Below, piece after piece: positions 46,214 through 58,500 of a stretch of 64,000 nucleotides of DNA. The notes beneath the pieces were generated by a model. That model ran no database searches, was not told the origin of the DNA, and saw only the letters and a list, made by a program, of their open reading frames with translations. Every line of letters begins with the position of its first letter. Within the stretch, counting starts at the first letter, position 1. A program made the position numbers and the translations under genes. Source of the DNA: Perilla frutescens (taxonomy: Eukaryota; Streptophyta; Magnoliopsida; Lamiales; Lamiaceae); NCBI GenBank assembly GCA_026008535.1, contig BRKX01000007.1:59881001-59945000 (forward strand). Reading direction: 5' to 3'.

Positions 46214-49066
46214 GACTACACCCCTTAAAAAAAATTCATCCCGAAATTTACTTCCCCTCAAACGGAGATCTGGATACCTCTTCAAGAATCTACAGCCTTT
46301 CTGGAACGACGTAGGTTTGAAATCTTTACTATACGGCTAAGAATAGCCTAAGGCCTTCCTTAATAAAATAGTCCTCACGCAGGACTAGTACTTCTATAAT
46401 CGTTTTCTTTTCTTCCTCAAAGCCTTAGCATCTTCTATCTTTTCTTCCTTATGAAATCTCTCTCGAAATATCACTTTACACGAGCTCCTTATAATCTTGC
46501 ATTCGAGCGGACCTCTAGAAACTATTCAAGCAATGAAATAAATAAAAGAAAAATTCGCTAAACCTACTTCTCGAGCACGGGCAATCTCAACGGACGGGCA
46601 ATCTCAACGGATCCATCCTTCTTTTATCTTGCTTGGCTTTGCTTTTGCTTCTGACTTAATTTACTCCTCGCAGCTTTAAGAAACTTTAACCAACTCGAAC
46701 TAGATGACAACCTCGAATTAATCAAGCACCTCCTTCGATGGTTCCTTGCACGCTCTATCACGTTCGAAAACTCGCTTTATCTTCATCTTTAACTTTTTGA
46801 GGTTTGACTTCTTCGTCTTCTTGGGGCGTACTTCGTGATGCGCTTCAAACTTAAATTCTTGACGCAACTTAAATCTAAACTTCTTTGTCGCAGTTGTCTC
46901 TTTTCCTCGGAGCAGTCGTTTGACTTTGTGGCTCCTGCTGGTGGTCACCATCACTTGCAGACGTAACAATCGAACGTCTAAATTTTAACTGCACGTAAAT
47001 TTTCTTGCCAACGTTCCTTAGATCACCTTCAAACGCAACTAGCTGAGAAATCATCTTAGAAACGCGCTTCCTAACTTTGGACAATACTATATGGCGCTTA
47101 CTTGGATTCTACTTCCTACTAGGAAATACTCTCTTATTTCTCCAACCCTGACTAAAAGGAATACTGCTATAGATCTCTGCTCTATTCCAAGATCCACACT
47201 CGAATACTATGAGTGGGAGCAAAATAAGAAATGCCACTAAGTGAGGGCTTTATCTTGATCAACAATTCTTTAACAAGCTTAAAAACTAGAAGAGATATAA
47301 CAATAGGTTATATATGCCAAAAAAAATATTGTCTCTTTAGAGGACTTATAAACTTGAAGGGTTCTTGCTTATAACAAAGATATGGAAGAAATCAACGGTT
47401 TGCAACTGGAAACCGTGCTGAAAGATTTTCACAAAGGCATCAATATAGCCTAACAAGGAAGTGCTATTACTGATTCTTGATGATCAAAGAGGTATCATCC
47501 AAAAGATTTCAAATTATCCAAGAAGATAAAATCAACGAATCCCAAATGGTACAAATGAAGAATTTCAATTGATGTGAAGCTATTGAAGGGCAATTGATTC
47601 AATTGACATGAGAATAACTAAATCGATTCCAAAAGAGAATGAATAAATCGATTCAGAATGAGAATGAATAAATCAATTCTATTGACAAGAGAATAAATGG
47701 ACTCAACAAAAACTTCTTATCATATTGAAACTCTCAATCTACCGAATACTAGGTCTATCTTCTTAACAATCTTCTTCGGGTCTTATCTTTCTTTCTTGAG
47801 CATCACGCACCTTCTTCTTTACGAGGTTGCTTCGAAATAGCACGAATCGGCTGGACTTTGCACCGGCTGGAAAAGTGACGTCTCAGGATTTACTTCCTAT
47901 CTATCGAAAGGGATACAATAATGAGACTTAATTTATGACACCTTCTGGACTCAAAACAGCTTGACTTCAACTTTTTTGGAAGTTTGGTAGAACATCGATA
48001 AACGTATCCTTGAACTATCTTGGCTGCAGTCGTGAAGACAATCTTCATCTTTATTAATCGGCTTGAAACAAGTGACAACTTCTGGGCATCGAATGCGACG
48101 TGACCTTGAATGTACGTTCATTGAATTAACAAGCCCTTATCGAAAGAAACGAATCTTCATTCCTTGCAAACGTGATTGGATCTTCAGATGAGACTTCTCT
48201 AGAGTTGAAAACTTGCGTGGGGAATCCTTGAACTTGCGTTAGATTCGCGATCTGATAACTTGCCTTTAACTTGACTGCTCATTTCCTTGCTCATTGCTCG
48301 AAACTAAACTTCATGACCTTCTTCTCGTTCTACTATAATCTCGGAACCCATTTATCCTTCTTATGAACGCTCTATAAATATTCTTTCGAACAGCTCTACT
48401 TAACTCTAGCTCCTTGAGAGGGAACTTACTCAATCTAGGGCTCTTTAAGAGAACTTAAAGGGAATCCTAGAATTCTTCTTAATTCAAGCTCGCTATAGTC
48501 TATGTTCTAACTATATTCTCTATACCTCATTCATCTTTAACTCATCCTCAAATCCTTTCTTTATGGGCAGTAGACAAGCCTTTTAACAAAAGAAGATTTT
48601 CAAATCAACTTTCAAACTTTATAACTTACTCGAAAATTTAACGGTCCAAAATAACCGGAATAGTTTGAGTATCTGCAGAAATAATATTCTAAAAAGATTC
48701 ACTACTTTCTTGAGTCCATAATGACTCAAAATTCTTTAAAAAGATTAATCTAGAACTTACTTCAATAAGTTCCACTTTAAACTTGGTATAATCAAAATTT
48801 TATTTCGAAAAGAAATAATCCTCGATTTTCATTTAAGAAAAATCGACTAACCTTGCCTTGCTCAAAACTTTTCTCCTCATCCTGTACTTTCAAGAGTTAT
48901 ACCAAATATAATCAAAATACTTTAACTCAATTGTACCTTAACTTTGTTGAACATGCGAGGGTGATGATGTGCCGGGGATTGCTGATTAATACCTTTGAAC
49001 AATTCAATATTCACATAGAACTTAATCAAGCTTTAAGAAGAGACAGGTCTGCAGAGTTGCAAGCCT
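46214..49066 (-). mobile_element. TE1 interior, without gag or pol
   Basis: About 2.85 kb. At 46214 the minus strand has a purine-rich AAGGGGTGTAGTC next to the LTR. The part 46700-47830 is homologous to 9582-10745, the segment after RNase H of gypsy element D. Short minus-strand frames near 46718-47084 are Lys/Arg-rich; I do not recognise them and their stops differ in D. No gag, protease, RT or integrase motif is visible, so TE1 looks like a large non-autonomous derivative of the D lineage. Confidence 0.75.
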
Positions 49067-49078
49067 GCTCTGATACCA
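49067..49078 (-). other. TE1 primer-binding site (tRNA-iMet type)
   Basis: GCTCTGATACCA in plus sense, two bases from the right LTR at 49081. It fixes TE1 on the minus strand. Confidence 0.9.
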
Positions 49079-49080
49079 TC

Positions 49081-52000
49081 TGTAACAGCCCGGTCCCGAT
49101 GACGGGGGCGGGGTTGTTGTGTGTAAAAATAGCACGAAAATTGGAAATCCAGGGAGGGTGTTTTTAGAATTAAACTAAGTTAGTGCCTCAAAAACTTAGG
49201 CAACTTAACTTTATGACTTGGAAGAACTATCATTTTCAACAAATCAAAGGGGTCAAAAGGTTCAAACAAGTTGAAGGAAAGCCAAATCATAGGCCAATCG
49301 AAATTTAAACAGAATCCAATGACAAACAGATAGGAACTGACTATTTAAGATAAACAAGACCTCTCATAGGTCATAACAGGTAAGACCCATTAATAGGTCG
49401 GGGGTAAATAAATTAAGATTTCCCAATCATAAGACGAAATAATAAATCAACTTAAGACTAATTGCAAACGAGTAGGATCATGCCTGGAAAGAAAATCCCC
49501 TTCATAGGCGAACAACAACAACAAGCATGCAAAACTTATTCGCAAGTCAACTGAAAATGAACAGATATCAATATGTTCAATAAGTAAGAGTTTTGAACTA
49601 ACTCGGAATTCAATAAAGGAACAACTGGTATGTCAAAAGATCATGCTTCAAAGACTTTATTGATAACTAGGATTCATAGCATTTAAGACATGTTATTATC
49701 AAGAATCAAGTTACATACATCGAGACTAAACACTAATATCAGAGTACTTAGCAGAAACTTAGCGGAGGAAAATCGTGTAATCATACAGAGCAATAAACTT
49801 GGAAACTCAAACAACTCAGACAACCCCACCAGCAGCACATCACCGGCCTCAGCATCTCAACCTGAAAATATTTGAAAAAGAGGGTGTGAGCACTAATGTA
49901 CTCAGTGGGGTTTTATGAGAAAACTCTTGATAAACTTTGGAATATCCAATTATAAACTGACAGCATATGGAGAGCAAAATGCAAAAGCCCTCTCCATACC
50001 CGCAAAACATTTTACTTCCTTTCTTGGTGCCTTTCCTGGATCAAACCTGTTGTCTACTGTATTGTTAGGCTTGCTTTGGGATAAGAGAGGGGTTACCTCA
50101 AGTATCCTTCTGAGTATGCGAGGGAGTTACCCAGCAGCGACTCCCTTTACTTTCAAATGTTTAACTCGGTGACTCGAAGGTCACGGCATGATAATGCAAA
50201 TAAACTGTTCTTTGAACTCGATAACTTGCTTATAACAGAAGCTATATCTTTTCTTAACTTCCTTCCTTACTTAACCTTAACCTTCCCTACTTAACCGTAA
50301 CCTTCCTTACTTACTTGACTTAGCTAGCAATACCAAGTCTAGAGCAATCGTGTAAGGCTAATTCTTTAATTGAGCATGATCTCGGCCTATAAGGGATTTA
50401 TAACTTACCCTAAAAGGCAAATACTTAGCTAAATAAGCTTTAGCAAAATCCAACATTCCAATACGAGGAAATGAATGCAGATAAATATCGATTGCAATTA
50501 AAGTAATTCTAAACACCTCATGCCAGCATAAATTGTATATAAACAATTCTAGCATATCTAAACATGCTTGAAAGCTCACTTAACTTATAATAACTTCATT
50601 TACTTTACTGAAATAACAATTCAACAATATCATGCATATAACTTCCTTCCTTCATTTCCTTGTATAGAGACTAAACAGGCAGAGCATAAAATACTTTTGT
50701 TGGATATTTCCCTTGTCTTAACATGCTTCTAGAGCTTATTAGCTCAAACCATATATTTAGTTTAGAATCACCCACCTCTATGACGAGCACCTCGATAACG
50801 AGCATGTGGACGAAGCAACGAGCCAAAAATCCTTCCTCGGGCCTCCTCAGGGTTCATCTCCTCTTAGGAAAGTCGATCAACAACTTGAAACCTTATTCAA
50901 GATCCTAACAAGAAATCGAAACAATACATAAACCCTCGTTCCTTAACTATAACTTAAAACATGAGAATTTAAACAATTTTTAAATGCTCAAAATTACCGA
51001 AAAAGGGACGGAAAATATGACTCAAACAATCGAGATTCCGGATGATTGGCCATTGCAGCGATGTAGATCTTGGAAAGAGCTTCGATTTGAGTACTCATGG
51101 GCCTCATGATTCAAACCGAGGCCAAAGTTATGGCCTCCACAAGAAAATATGCTGGAGCTGCCTCGACACCATGCGCCGCGGCGGCAAGGTGCGCGCCGGC
51201 GGCCCTCCAGCGCGCCCGCGCAATCCTGGCCGAGGAGCAACCCCTGCCGCGGTAGGGTCCTGCGCCGCGACGCCCCTCCTTGGCCACGGGGGTTCCGCCG
51301 CCGCGCTCTCTGCTCCGCTTCTCTCTCTCAACTGGGGGTGCGCTCACGAAGAGCGCTCCCCTCTCTTCTCTCTCTCTCTCTAAAATACAGAAATGGGGAT
51401 GAAGAAATGAAAATGAGCGAGGAAAATGAAAGGGGGGGCTCTATTTATAGCCAAAATTAGAGCTTCTCCCGGAAGCTTCTTCAGTGCAACAATACTGCTT
51501 TAAAAATATCGGATTCGGTTAAAAGGCGCTTTATTCAATGGCGAGGTCCAAATGACTTCATTCACGAAATCTGAAAATACCGGGAGGTTCGTTGGCTTGA
51601 GTACTATTTAACCAACTTGACTCGGGGTAAAGAACGAGTCTTCTTGAAGGAAAACGAGAAAAGATTCTCTTTTCAAAAATAAAGTTACCATTCCACACAA
51701 GGGACAAATAAAATTCCCAAGCGTTCAATTGACCTCAGAATGAAAATCCGAGAACGCCAACGGATTCCTTGAGAAATTTCCTATAGGATATGCTTGAAAA
51801 AACAAGGCTCGGATCAACACACGAAATTTTGAAAATTTCTAACAATCGCGCTCCTATGGAAAAACACTATTCATAACTTCTTTAAACGCGTTTTAAATCA
51901 CCGGGAACTCAAACGACTTCAGATTCAAAATCCGAAAGCACCGGCATGCTCCTTGGGTCAACGCCTTTCAAACATGACCAAAATCGGCTATAATTGAACT

Positions 52001-52137
52001 CGGATCGAAATTCTCGAAAAGACGATTTTACGAAAAATAACTCCTAAAATCGCTGTTTAGAACCGAAACATCCTTATCTAGGCTCTAATTAATTTCTTTA
52101 ATTTTCTAAATAGGCTCTGAAAATCTGGGATGCTACA
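49081..52137 (-). mobile_element. TE1 right (5') LTR
   Basis: 3057 bp from TGTAACAGCCCGGTCCCGA to GGGATGCTACA, uninterrupted and colinear with the left LTR. TE1 is bracketed by CCATG (36006-36010) and CTATG (52138-52142), an imperfect 5-bp duplication. A GC-rich block lies at about 51165-51345, and a minus-strand TATA box at about 51441-51452. Confidence 0.9.
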
Positions 52138-52840
52138 CTATGTCTTATAAATAGGGATCCATTGTTGAACATTATTCTTTAGACATTAGTGATTAAAATT
52201 TACCTTTGCATACAATTGTGTCTCAACCAAATTATATTTGTTTGTTGTTTTAGATACAAAACAATATTCTTAGAGCTAGCAACTTTAAGTCTTATTCAAA
52301 GGTATCCCTTAATCCACAAGAAGGATTAACAGTTATTCGCTATCCGAAGATCAACTTAGAGATTTTAGCTTCGAGTACGTTCGAGATTCGGAGAGACTAT
52401 TGGGCTGTGATTCACATCAACATCATCATCCATCTACACCTTCGACGACACTCATCAAGCCACCAATGTTCGTCTTCTTCCTTCCACAAGGTTCGAGTTC
52501 GAGTTCGAGTTCGACATTGAGTTTCATCCATACCGTAAGTTCTATCTTAATCTATCATATCCTATCTATTCCAGACCATTCTTCACCAACCCATACACGA
52601 TTCCTACACCTTTCTCATCAACCTTATACCTTCGTTCCATCACCCTTGGTATTTGGCTTAATTGTGTTTCATTATTTGTGTCATAGTTTGAGTATTTTAG
52701 TTGTCTAGATTAGTTTGCTTATTTTATTCAAATTATCGAGTCGGATTGAAGCCCTTCATTCACTGACGTGTTTCGTATCCTAAAGTCTTCCGCTAAGTTT
52801 CCTCTAGATTTGGCTTAGATTCATTATCTGGGTCACATCA
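52138..52840 (+). mobile_element. Element F 3' LTR, second part
   Basis: Contains TATAAATA (52146-52153) just inside the TE1 insertion point, then the blocks shared with the LTR at 240-1097 (TCGAGTCGGATTGAAGCCC, GTCTTCCGCTAAG) and the end TCTGGGTCACATCA. Confidence 0.65.
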
Positions 52841-53630
52841 CTAACCAAATCAACTATGTACTCGCAAATGGTTATCATGGGCTAAATATTATTTTAATAC
52901 GAGCTTCTAACAGCATCAGACATGACGCCTTTTGAGGTGATGTATGGCAGACCTCCTCTAGCACTCGTGCAGTAACTTCCGCGGGAGTTCAAGGTACGAG
53001 CAATTTTAGAGGATTTGAAAGAGTGTGACCAAATTCTCTAGCAACTTTGATAGCATTTCAAGCGAGCCCAACAACGGATAGTGAGGGTCGTTAACACGCA
53101 TCGCTATGACATCGAGTACCAGGTGGGAAATATTGTGCTTGTTAAATTTCAAGCCCATCACCAACACACTCTCTTCGGACATGCCCCTCCTAAACTTGCT
53201 CCTCGTTAGTTTAGTTCTTTTTCTATTTCCCATAAGATTTGCATATTTGCATACTTATTGGTATTGTCGGATAACACTCGCATCCATCCGGTCTTCCATG
53301 TTCGCAATTAAAGGCCCTCAAGGGGAACCATGCGATGGCTGGCACTCTTCCTCCGGAGATAATATTAGAGGAACTTTTTTATAAGCCTGAATATGTGTGT
53401 CAGCATACGTGTAATTCCATGTGATACAGCTAAAGTTTGCCAGGTTTTGATGAAACGGGAGAATCAAAGTGTTGATAAGGCCACCTAGGTTGATGAGATT
53501 GTCGTTAAAGGGCAATTTCTGTAATTCAGCCTTGAGGGCAAGGTTGTTTTCGACAGTAGAAGAGTTGATAACAATTCGTCGAGATTCCAAGTTTATCAGA
53601 GATGAGTGAAGCAAATTACAAATTGATTAA
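52841..53630 (+). pseudogene. Ty3/gypsy integrase C-terminus and chromodomain remnant
   Basis: Broken frames read ASDMTPFEVMYGRPPLAL near 52920, then KRAQQRIVRVVNTHRYDIEY and VGNIVLVKFQAHH near 53070-53160, KLAPR, IHPVFHVRN near 53285, LPPEIILEEL near 53350, and a chromodomain end with FSLEGKVVFDSRR near 53520. These are, in order, the end of integrase, the GPY/F-like region and the chromodomain of a chromovirus. Stops and shifts are numerous. No matching LTR was resolved. Confidence 0.8.
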
Positions 53631-53898
53631 CCTTCTAAGTTATCTTTTGTAATTCATATTTAGTTACTAGTTTGGGCTTAGTGTTTTATATTTATAAGGT
53701 AGGCTTATAGTCCATGGGCCAGTCTTTAGTATTTATAACGTGGTAACTGGAAGTTTATGGCATCCAAATGTTTTGGGAAAAGTTGTCCGTGTATAGCTGG
53801 AACAAAATTTTATCCCACGAATCAGTCTTTGTTGAAGTTTTGTAATCGAAGTTAAGTTTCAGTTTATAATTCCCCTTATCTCTATCAGAACCAAATGT
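53631..53898. other. Interval without recognised feature
   Basis: Probably untranslated or LTR remains of the gypsy remnant to its left; no defined end was found. Confidence 0.3.
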
Positions 53899-54689
53899 TG
53901 CAAGCCATTATGTTTGCTCTCTCTAATATCTATTCTTCTGCGGAATCAGGGGAAAAGATGATATAGTTTGTACAAAGATGAAAAGCATGCGGGTAAAGAA
54001 AGAACCTGGATGCAGTTGGATAGAGTACGGTGATGTGGTTCATAATTTCTTGGCTGGGGACACACAATACCCCCAATGTGAGCAGCTTATGTGCAAGACA
54101 CATCCTGATCCTGTGTTTGAATGATCTGTGTTCACAAGTATTTGAATGATCTATTAGCAAGACACATTTTGTGTACTTCACAATGTTGACAAGGTGGAAA
54201 ATGAACACTTCCAGTGTGGCTGCAGTCAATGATTGGCAATTGCTTTCAACATCCTTAATACACCTCGAAGAATCTCCGGGTTTGTAAGAATTGGGTAAAT
54301 TCTAAGGTGGAGGGTATGCAATCTACTATTTTCAACCAAACTTTTTTATTTCCAATCTCTATCGGCCGTCCAATAAAATAATTTCGATTTTGGGCTGTCA
54401 CAATATGTATTTAAGTGTCACACTAGGTAATCGAAGTGTCACGATGGGTTTTTTCGGCCGGCCGAAACTTTCGTATTTGGACTAAAAAAAAATGCAAATA
54501 AATTATTAAAAATGATGGACCCAGGACATGTGTCACCTGCAGAAGGAGAGGATGCAATGCATCCCCTCTACCTTAGAATTTACCGTAAGAATTGCCACTC
54601 AGCAACAAAATCATCTCCAAGATTGTTGTTGAGAGACATCAGTAGGTTCCATCAAGGATGACGCTTCCTCGTGGGCAGGTTATTGGTGA
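53899..54689 (+). pseudogene. PPR-DYW protein, C-terminal fragment (pseudogene)
   Basis: The order of motifs is that of the E, E+ and DYW end of a plant organelle RNA-editing PPR protein. ALSNIYSSAESGE near 53918 is followed, after a frameshift, by VKKEPGCSWIEYGDVVHNF and LAGDTQYPQ (53990-54090). CVLHNVDKVENEH (about 54170) and LAIAFNILNTP (about 54235) follow. A second frameshift leads to KNLRVCKNW at 54268-54294, where a MITE intervenes. After it NCHSATK, LLLRDISRFHQ and, one frame over, KDDASSWAGYW with stop (54687-54689) complete the DYW domain. The DYW triplet is GYW, the cysteine pattern is damaged, and stops occur. The PPR repeats that should precede are absent, perhaps lost to the adjoining retrotransposons. 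It lies convergent to the coproporphyrinogen oxidase gene. Confidence 0.85.
54294..54584. mobile_element. MITE with 10-bp target duplication (Mutator-like by size)
   Basis: A 291-bp element with terminal inverted repeats of about 30 bp: GGTAAATTCTAAGGTGGAGG on the left against GGTAAATTCTAAGGTAGAGG in reverse complement on the right. GTAAGAATTG is duplicated at 54284-54293 and 54585-54594. It has no coding capacity. A 9-10 bp duplication fits Mutator-like elements; the superfamily is inferred from that alone. It splits a DYW-domain sequence that reads on if the element and one duplication are left out. Confidence 0.85.
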
Positions 54690-55440
54690 TATTTGTAGTG
54701 GGGCAATGTTGATATATTGATGAAAATTAGCAGATACAAGTTGTAATGTGTAAAAGTCTGTATTTGATAGTTAAAAGGGTTTGACAATGGAAATAAACGA
54801 TCATGTATTGACTAGAAAATAAATACAAAACAATTAAATGGCTGATCAGGAATTCCTTTCTGCCCAAACAGACAATTCAGACGACTCAATTTTTAGGTGA
54901 TCCTTCGATACCTAAATAAAAGTCTGGCCCATCACTCGTTCTAACCTACATAACTTAAATAGCTTAATAAACAAAGGGGGGCTTTACTTTGAGGTTACAT
55001 TGAAAAAAATAATGTACCGTAATCCATTACATATTTTGATAGATCAAAATCATTTTAAAATTTGAATCCTTCAAATACCCAATCACATACATTATCAATT
55101 TAATTTATCCAATTCATCACTCAATGTAAACGCCCCTTCGAGGAACTGGTATGTATCAATATTGCTAATTTAACAACAGCTTAACTAACGCATGATACTT
55201 GGAAGTTCATTTTCCACTCTCTTGAATAGACCAAAATAAGTACCTAGATATCACTATATTCTAACCTAAATAACTTAATATACTAAGTAAATAAAGATAA
55301 CAGACGAGGAATCGATGTTACAGCATTGCTAACTAACGCATTTTATGATTTGGTCCATATGCTGATATCCATGATACTTGAAATTCATTTTGTATTCTCG
55401 TGAACAGACCAAAATAAGTACCTCGATATATACAACTGCC
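54690..55440. other. Intergenic interval
   Basis: No gene seen between the PPR pseudogene and the 3' end of the coproporphyrinogen oxidase gene. The right part probably includes the latter's 3' untranslated region (minus strand), but no clear polyadenylation signal was picked out. Confidence 0.5.
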
Positions 55441-55555
55441 TCACGATGGACTTAAAGTACACGATGTGCCTCCGAATGGACAATTACAAAAACAATAACT
55501 AGAATGAACAACACAAACAAAAGCATAAACTACAAAGGTTAGCAACATGAGAAAC

Positions 55556-58500
55556 TCAAACCCACTCCCTAGGGTTGATACAAGCATCCAAAAGGTTCCA
55601 TTCCTCGCTACCTTCTTCGGGTTGCTGCACACAGAATTTCTCGGTCATTTATCAGTGTTTCACACAATGGCACATAAACATACATACCAAAAAAACAATT
55701 AGGAAGATGTTCACACAAGCACAAGTTGCTAAAGAGTTTACATGGTCATATTCCCATCGCGCAGTTAATGGAAGTGAGACAAGTATACTTTCAATCCTCC
55801 CACCAGTCTTGAGGCCAAATGTAGTTCCCCGATCGTAGACCTTCACATACAAAGACAAAAAAACTTAGATCGGATTCTAGCTGATCATCGTCGATCTTGG
55901 AACAGTGGTCACCATAACTTACCAAGTTAAACTCTACATAGCGTCCTCTGCGGAGCTGCTGCCATGCCTTGTGTCTTTCTGTAAATGGTGTGTCCTTCCT
56001 CCTCTCTATGATGGGTATATATGCTGGAATCACTGAATTTGCACACTCTACAATCATCCAACAAGTGGTAAGGCTTAGAAGTAGGTCCTTGATTGATAAA
56101 CAAGATCCGAAAACCCTAAGCACTTATCAGTCTATTACCTACGTTAGCTCTTAAATAAAAGAAACCAAAATTAAGAATTTGGCTTATGAAATGCAGATTT
56201 ATGGGGATCTTGTTTCCACGAAATTACCAGTAGCAAATGCAAGAAGCATATCTTGATCATATGCGTTCAAATCATCAAAAAATATACCGCCCAGACCGCG
56301 TCTCTCACCACGATGCTGCATAAAACATAACACCAATGAAAAATGAAAATTGTTTTTAGCTACTAATGAAAATATACCCCCGACCATGTCCAGACTTCAC
56401 TGATTGGGATGTCAAACCCCACAAATAAAACAATGGAGCAACTAAACTTCTACCAATTTTATGGGAGAATGTTAGGGGTAATAGAATTTTAGGACTCTGA
56501 GTGGTTGCTCATTGTTATAAGACAAGATAACTGAGTAAGCATACAAGAGCCCACATTCAAAGCAGTATAAGAAGCCTAACAACTTGCATGAGTTTAAGGA
56601 GGTAACCACTCGCAATAAACTATTTTTGTGTTGATAATAGAGATCTAAGTTCAACTATAATAACCAAAGAACTTAGGTGTATTCCTCTGATAGATACAAA
56701 CTAATGTCAATATATGGTAGAACAAGGAAAGGCCAAAACTATGTCATATCTATCACTATTAGCCAATACACAATAATTTTTAGGTTATAGTGAAAAGTCT
56801 GAATTCCATACATCTTTTCTATATCATTAGCTAAAAATATTTAAATTCATGCAATCTCGATCTACAGTTCTACTCAGAAGTGCTTTTTATTCTAAGGTCC
56901 TATCCTATTTCAAAACTCCAACTAATTTATAGGTTACAATATAGAATCTGTTAGGGTAAGTCCAGATAGGCAGTTTGATTCTGAGAAATAAAAAATTATG
57001 CCACCTCCTTCACTAGATAGGCATATATTAAATTCATCATTAAAGCTTTCTTCTGCAACCATGTAGCCAATCAATGTGTATTATGAATACATGTGTGTGC
57101 GTGTAAGGTAAAGATAAAAATAGATGCAGCAGGAGCACAAGACTATCCACTTGTAAATAAATAGCAGTTTAAAAGGCCAAACCTTAATGTAGAAATAATC
57201 ATCACACCATTTCTTGAATCGAGGATAGAAGTCACTATTGAACTTGTCACATGTAGTCTTTTGAACCTACAATATGGACATAAAATTGAACAGTGAACAC
57301 ATTTGACCAGTTCTCATATAAGCAAGTTGTTTCATGGCCCTCTTTCCCGAACAGCTATGAAAACAAAGCCAACATGCCAAAGTGAAAAATAATAATAGAC
57401 ACACATCATCAGAAACCTAAAAAAACGGCATCTGCTTTAAAGTTCTCACTGGGTGTTGTCAAAGGAATGTAAACTTTAATAGTTTTGAACCATGCCACAA
57501 AAATCGGATGGTACAATTTGGACGTTATACTATTTCACCATTTTTAAAATGATGATATTCATGTCGCACATATAGTTTGGTCAGGTGTTTATACCTGATG
57601 GAAATGCTTAACATCCTCATCAAAAATGTATGCAGGAGTCAAATCAGTACCCCCACCAAACCACCATTGCCTTGGAGCTCCAGGAACATCTGTTCATTTC
57701 ATCAGTGAGCAACAGGTTTTCAGAATACTTTGCAGATTCAAGTACGGAAAAAGAAAAAAAGGATTTACATGTACATTTAATTTATAATTTCTTAAATGTA
57801 AGAAAAAGCCCTAATCTATTAACAGCCATACCCCAATATCTTCAATTGGAGATTCTCTCAGCTGGGTCCAACTAGAGTCTAACTGGCAGTCCTTCACTTC
57901 TATACCACTGTTACTTCTCATTTGCCATCTAGTCTAGTAGTAAACCAGAAAATCATTTACTGATTTCTTATGCTTATTGCCTAACCTACAGTAGTCCTCT
58001 CTGCATTCAGCATTCCTCTAAGTCATAATTTAATTTTGGCTTCTAGCTTTTAGTATCTTAATTTACTGGATTGGCAGCTTCTAAGAGGATAGTGAGTTGA
58101 AGAGAAACAGTTCGAGTTCAATTTTCCTTCAGCGACAAGATAAGTTAGCTTTTAGTTAACTTGTGCTTGAAGCATGGTTGCTAATTTACAAGACGGACAA
58201 ACTAAGCATTTTGCTAGAATGCTTAATGCATCTTTCTCTTGTCTGTGGTACTTGATAATCTATCTTCTAGTTACGAAGGAGTGCATCAATTACTGCATCT
58301 GCTCAGAAAAGATATAAAATAGCATGAAACTTCCATTATCAGTTTTCACCAAAAATCAACTTGCTGCGTTCACTAGAAGATTGTAACAAATGGGAAACAT
58401 ACTTGGAACTTAAATGTGTTCATAGATACTTGAAATTCATAAATGATAAATCTCAAGAGGTACCTTTCGGAGCATCAGTCTCAAAATAGCGGTAATTAAA

